Under the pieces are notes generated by a model that did no database searches, was not told where the DNA came from, and was given only the letters and a program-made list of their open reading frames with translations. From Suillus spraguei (Eukaryota > Basidiomycota > Agaricomycetes > Boletales > Suillaceae): 20,405 nucleotides of DNA. The DNA is taken from NCBI GenBank assembly GCA_016800925.1, contig JABCPU010000953.1, forward strand, positions 1-20,405. The letters are read 5' to 3'. The position numbers and the translations under genes were made by a program. Shown piece after piece: positions 18,443 through 20,405 of this stretch. Every line of letters begins with the position of its first letter. Positions within the stretch are counted from its first letter, which is position 1.

Positions 18443-19905
18443 ATGTCTTTCCCACTGCATACATCACTCCCGTCACCGTTACCAACAATGACTCCGACTC
18501 CGACGCAGAAAACTACAGAACCCTTGCCACTGAAATCAACAACACCTCTTACATTGAAGCCGCCCTTCTATGTGAAGGACATGCTCTCGAAATTGAGAGA
18601 ATCCTCACCAAAGAGGCGCCTTCCCTGCCTTACTCCTCGTCAACATCATTCGCACCGCCACTCTCATCGAAGCTACTGCCAACGAAACCACAGAAATTAT
18701 GTATCATCAGCGCCTCCTACATCTACAAAAACACATTCGTTCTTACGCTATGCTGCTGCTTCCCGGTTCTTTTAAAAGCGATGTTGAAGAAGCTATTCAC
18801 ATCGTGGCCGAACGCCGAGCAGGTGTTGCTCGACCTCCCTCTCCACAGGAAGATGTGCCAACTTCCTATTCCAGCACCCTCTTCTTCGCGCATGTATTCT
18901 AGTCTTGATGCCCTTGCTGGCTTATGCACTGCTGTCCAAGAGATCAGACAGCTCACCAACGCGGTCATCGAAACCATCCAGCAATCAGTCGCTGAAATTA
19001 GAGCGGCCAGAAACTTAGTGAAGAAGCCATCACCGATCTACAACAAACGCAAGCCGACCTCGCCTCTCCATGAACCCCATCTCCCATCGAAAACCGACCT
19101 CACTGCCCCCCATCATAGTCTCCCATGATCATCCCGCATGGCTATATGAGCCCTGCACAGAAGAGCAGTGTGAAGCTGCAAAAGATTAGGAATTCCTGTT
19201 GCTGAATTAATAGCACTCGGCCCTCGACTTTGCGACCTTCACATTCACCCTCTCATGTCCATTCCGTCATCATTTGGTCCAATGGATCCTGCTCACCAGT
19301 CTTAGTAAAAGACTTCGGCATCACCTCCCCTTCTTCTTCTACGAACTTCTTGTGGTTGCTGAACAAGGGACCACTCCTGATCTCCCAATGTCAGCATACA
19401 CCCTCACCCTGCCCAGCAGGCACAGCTCAGACGTGATAACACTCTTGCCTTAAAACATATGAAACGGAATAAAGGGAAGAAGCGCACCAGATCCACTAGT
19501 CCCAAACCCATCATTTCACCATTGCTGTTACATAAGTCCATCTCCAACCCTGACGAAAGCATGAAATGCCGTGTTTGTGGACTACTTGGGACATCGTCAA
19601 AAGAACTGTGCGGAATACCAGTGCAGGATATGCAGAAATTGGTCGCCTACTCATCTATCCATTTATTGTCCTCGATGAGTCGGAACTCCCCCTTTTACTT
19701 AACTTGGAAGGATGACAGGTTCTACGACGCACTTCGTTCCTGGGAACGACAGCTTGACAATGAACAAATTCAAGCAGAGAAAAGGAGGGACTCTAAACGA
19801 CGTGCCGGTGCTGAAGAAGCCGCATACATGAGGAGTGGGTCATTTATTGATGAGGACTACGAGTTTAGCGATGATCCCGTCTATTACGCTAATCAGGATG
19901 AGTAA
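18443..19905 (+). pseudogene. Post-pol third ORF with tandem zinc knuckles
   Basis: Between the chromodomain stop and the 3' LTR there are 1.55 kb that read as one decayed gene of about 480 codons. It starts at or near the ATG 18443. An acidic part (NNDSDSDAENYRTLATEI) is followed by helical stretches (MYHQRLLHLQKHIRSYAMLL; FKSDVEEAIHIVAERRAG) and a coiled-coil-like piece (AVQEIRQLTNAVIETIQQSV). Next come PAWLYEPCTEEQCEAAK and RLRHHLPFFFYELLVVAEQG, then two knuckles: CRVCGLLGHRQKNC (CX2CX4HX4C, one shift) and CRICRNWSPTHLSIYC (CX2CX6HX4C), at about 19567-19672. A charged tail (RFYDALRSWERQLDNEQIQA and after) ends at TAA. I count at least five frameshifts or stops. The function is unknown. It may be a second nucleic-acid-binding protein; no signal peptide or membrane segment suggests an envelope. 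Confidence 0.7.
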
Positions 19906-19923
19906 AGTCGGTGACTTTACATG

Positions 19924-19937
19924 TAAAATGGGGGTAA
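19924..19937 (+). promoter_or_regulatory. Polypurine tract
   Basis: A purine-rich run with five G's (TAAAATGGGGGTAA) lies directly before the 3' LTR. It is the expected primer for plus-strand DNA synthesis. Confidence 0.75.
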
Positions 19938-20405
19938 TGTTACAGTTGTACGTACCCCTACTCATTTTCCTTCTCCTGTTACTTGTACATTACATAACAT
20001 GACTCTGACTCATATGCTCAACACATCTGTACTATAGTTGCCTTCCTCCTTTGGATACGCACTTACATTCTCACATCTTTCTTGGTCCATGCGCACATAT
20101 TGACCTATTTAAGCACATTGTATTACACTTGATACTTTACTTTAATCTTACTGGGTTTTACCTGGAATCTCCTTCGCTTAGGTCTCCAACCTAAGTCATC
20201 TTGAATTGTCTCTAAGTCTAAGCACTCCTTAGTCTTAGTCTCTATTCTCGCAGAACCTCTTAGACTTTGTCTTTGAGGCCGAACCCTTGATCGTACTCGG
20301 AACGCGTTCCTTGTACTTTCACCTTGTCCTCTTCTGGACATTGTAGAACTTCCCAGCAGACCGTCTGTGTCTTTTCACTGTCGCTGGTGACGCCACCCAG
20401 TTCAT
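19938..20405 (+). mobile_element. Chromovirus 3' LTR (runs to window end)
   Basis: It starts TGTTACAG and matches 12870-13338. It ends at CCCAGTTCAT, so only the last few bases (AACA) are cut off. Differences from the 5' LTR are eight transitions, six of them at CpG, and three single-base indels. Confidence 0.9.

Larger units (their letters stand above)
12870..20405 (+). mobile_element. Chromodomain Ty3/Gypsy retrotransposon (chromovirus), nearly complete
   Basis: The order is 5' LTR, primer site, Gag with zinc knuckle, protease, RT, RNase H, integrase, GPY module, chromodomain, an extra ORF, polypurine tract and 3' LTR. This is the Ty3/Gypsy order (integrase after RNase H) with a C-terminal chromodomain, so it is a chromovirus. 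It is more than 7.5 kb long, and the 3' LTR runs a few bases past the window. The LTRs differ at about 11 sites in 468 bp (eight transitions, three 1-bp indels). Nearly every coding domain carries a frameshift or stop, so this copy is not autonomous. AAGGG precedes the 5' LTR; its partner would lie outside the window. Confidence 0.9.

Noticed and set aside
18443..18775. The long Pro/Thr-rich frame at the start of the post-pol region as the real protein
   Set aside because: Another frame over the same bases gives a more protein-like acidic sequence that joins onto later segments. The ATG may still be right, with an early frameshift.
18387..19937. Envelope gene after pol
   Set aside because: The position fits, but no signal peptide, transmembrane helix or furin-like site is seen, and the C-terminus holds zinc knuckles.

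Overview
This window looks like a piece of a fungal, probably basidiomycete (Agaricomycete-like), genome made almost entirely of nested transposable elements. The reasons are introns of about 44-57 bp with GT...AG borders in the hAT transposase, a chromodomain Ty3/Gypsy element, a Gag of the kind common in mushroom genomes, and a remnant of a fungal APH-type phosphotransferase gene. I see no intact cellular gene and no tRNA, rRNA or CRISPR. Nothing suggests a prokaryote. Host assignment is inference.

Layout. (1) 1-3608: the 5' half of a Gypsy element on the minus strand: 5' LTR 2648-3608 (family 'LTR-2'), then Gag and the start of the aspartic protease (2647 down to 188), cut off by an LTR of a second family ('LTR-1' copy A, 1-187). 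(2) 3609-5302: an unassigned 277-bp piece, a 955-bp LTR-1 copy (B), the last codons of a Ty1/Copia RNase H, and a stretch of short repeats. (3) 5303-8220: an intron-containing hAT transposase on the minus strand, split by LTR-1 copy C with a perfect 4-bp CCGG duplication. (4) 8330-9215: a decayed APH-family gene on the minus strand with a GGTCC-rich insert in an intron. (5) 9463-11381: a solo LTR-2 itself split by LTR-1 copy D. (6) 11439-12769: a large inverted repeat whose two TATA-containing arms of about 510 bp look like opposed LTRs of a third family. (7) 12870 to the window end: a near-complete chromovirus (Ty3/Gypsy) with LTRs about 97-98% identical, Gag, protease, RT, RNase H, integrase, GPY module and chromodomain, plus an extra decayed ORF of about 1.5 kb between the chromodomain and the 3' LTR that carries two zinc knuckles.

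The order of insertions can be read from the nesting: LTR-1 copies landed inside LTR-2 sequences and inside the hAT gene, so LTR-1 was active latest among those three. The chromovirus is young by its LTRs but already carries many frameshifts, CGA-to-TGA stops and an RT active-site change. The LTR substitutions are all transitions, mostly at CpG, pointing to methylation-linked decay.

The most interesting items are the post-pol zinc-knuckle ORF, a 9-nt complementarity between the bases just after the 5' LTR and the predicted RNA start (suggesting Tf1-type self-priming), and a cluster of ACCGC motifs shared by two otherwise different LTR families.
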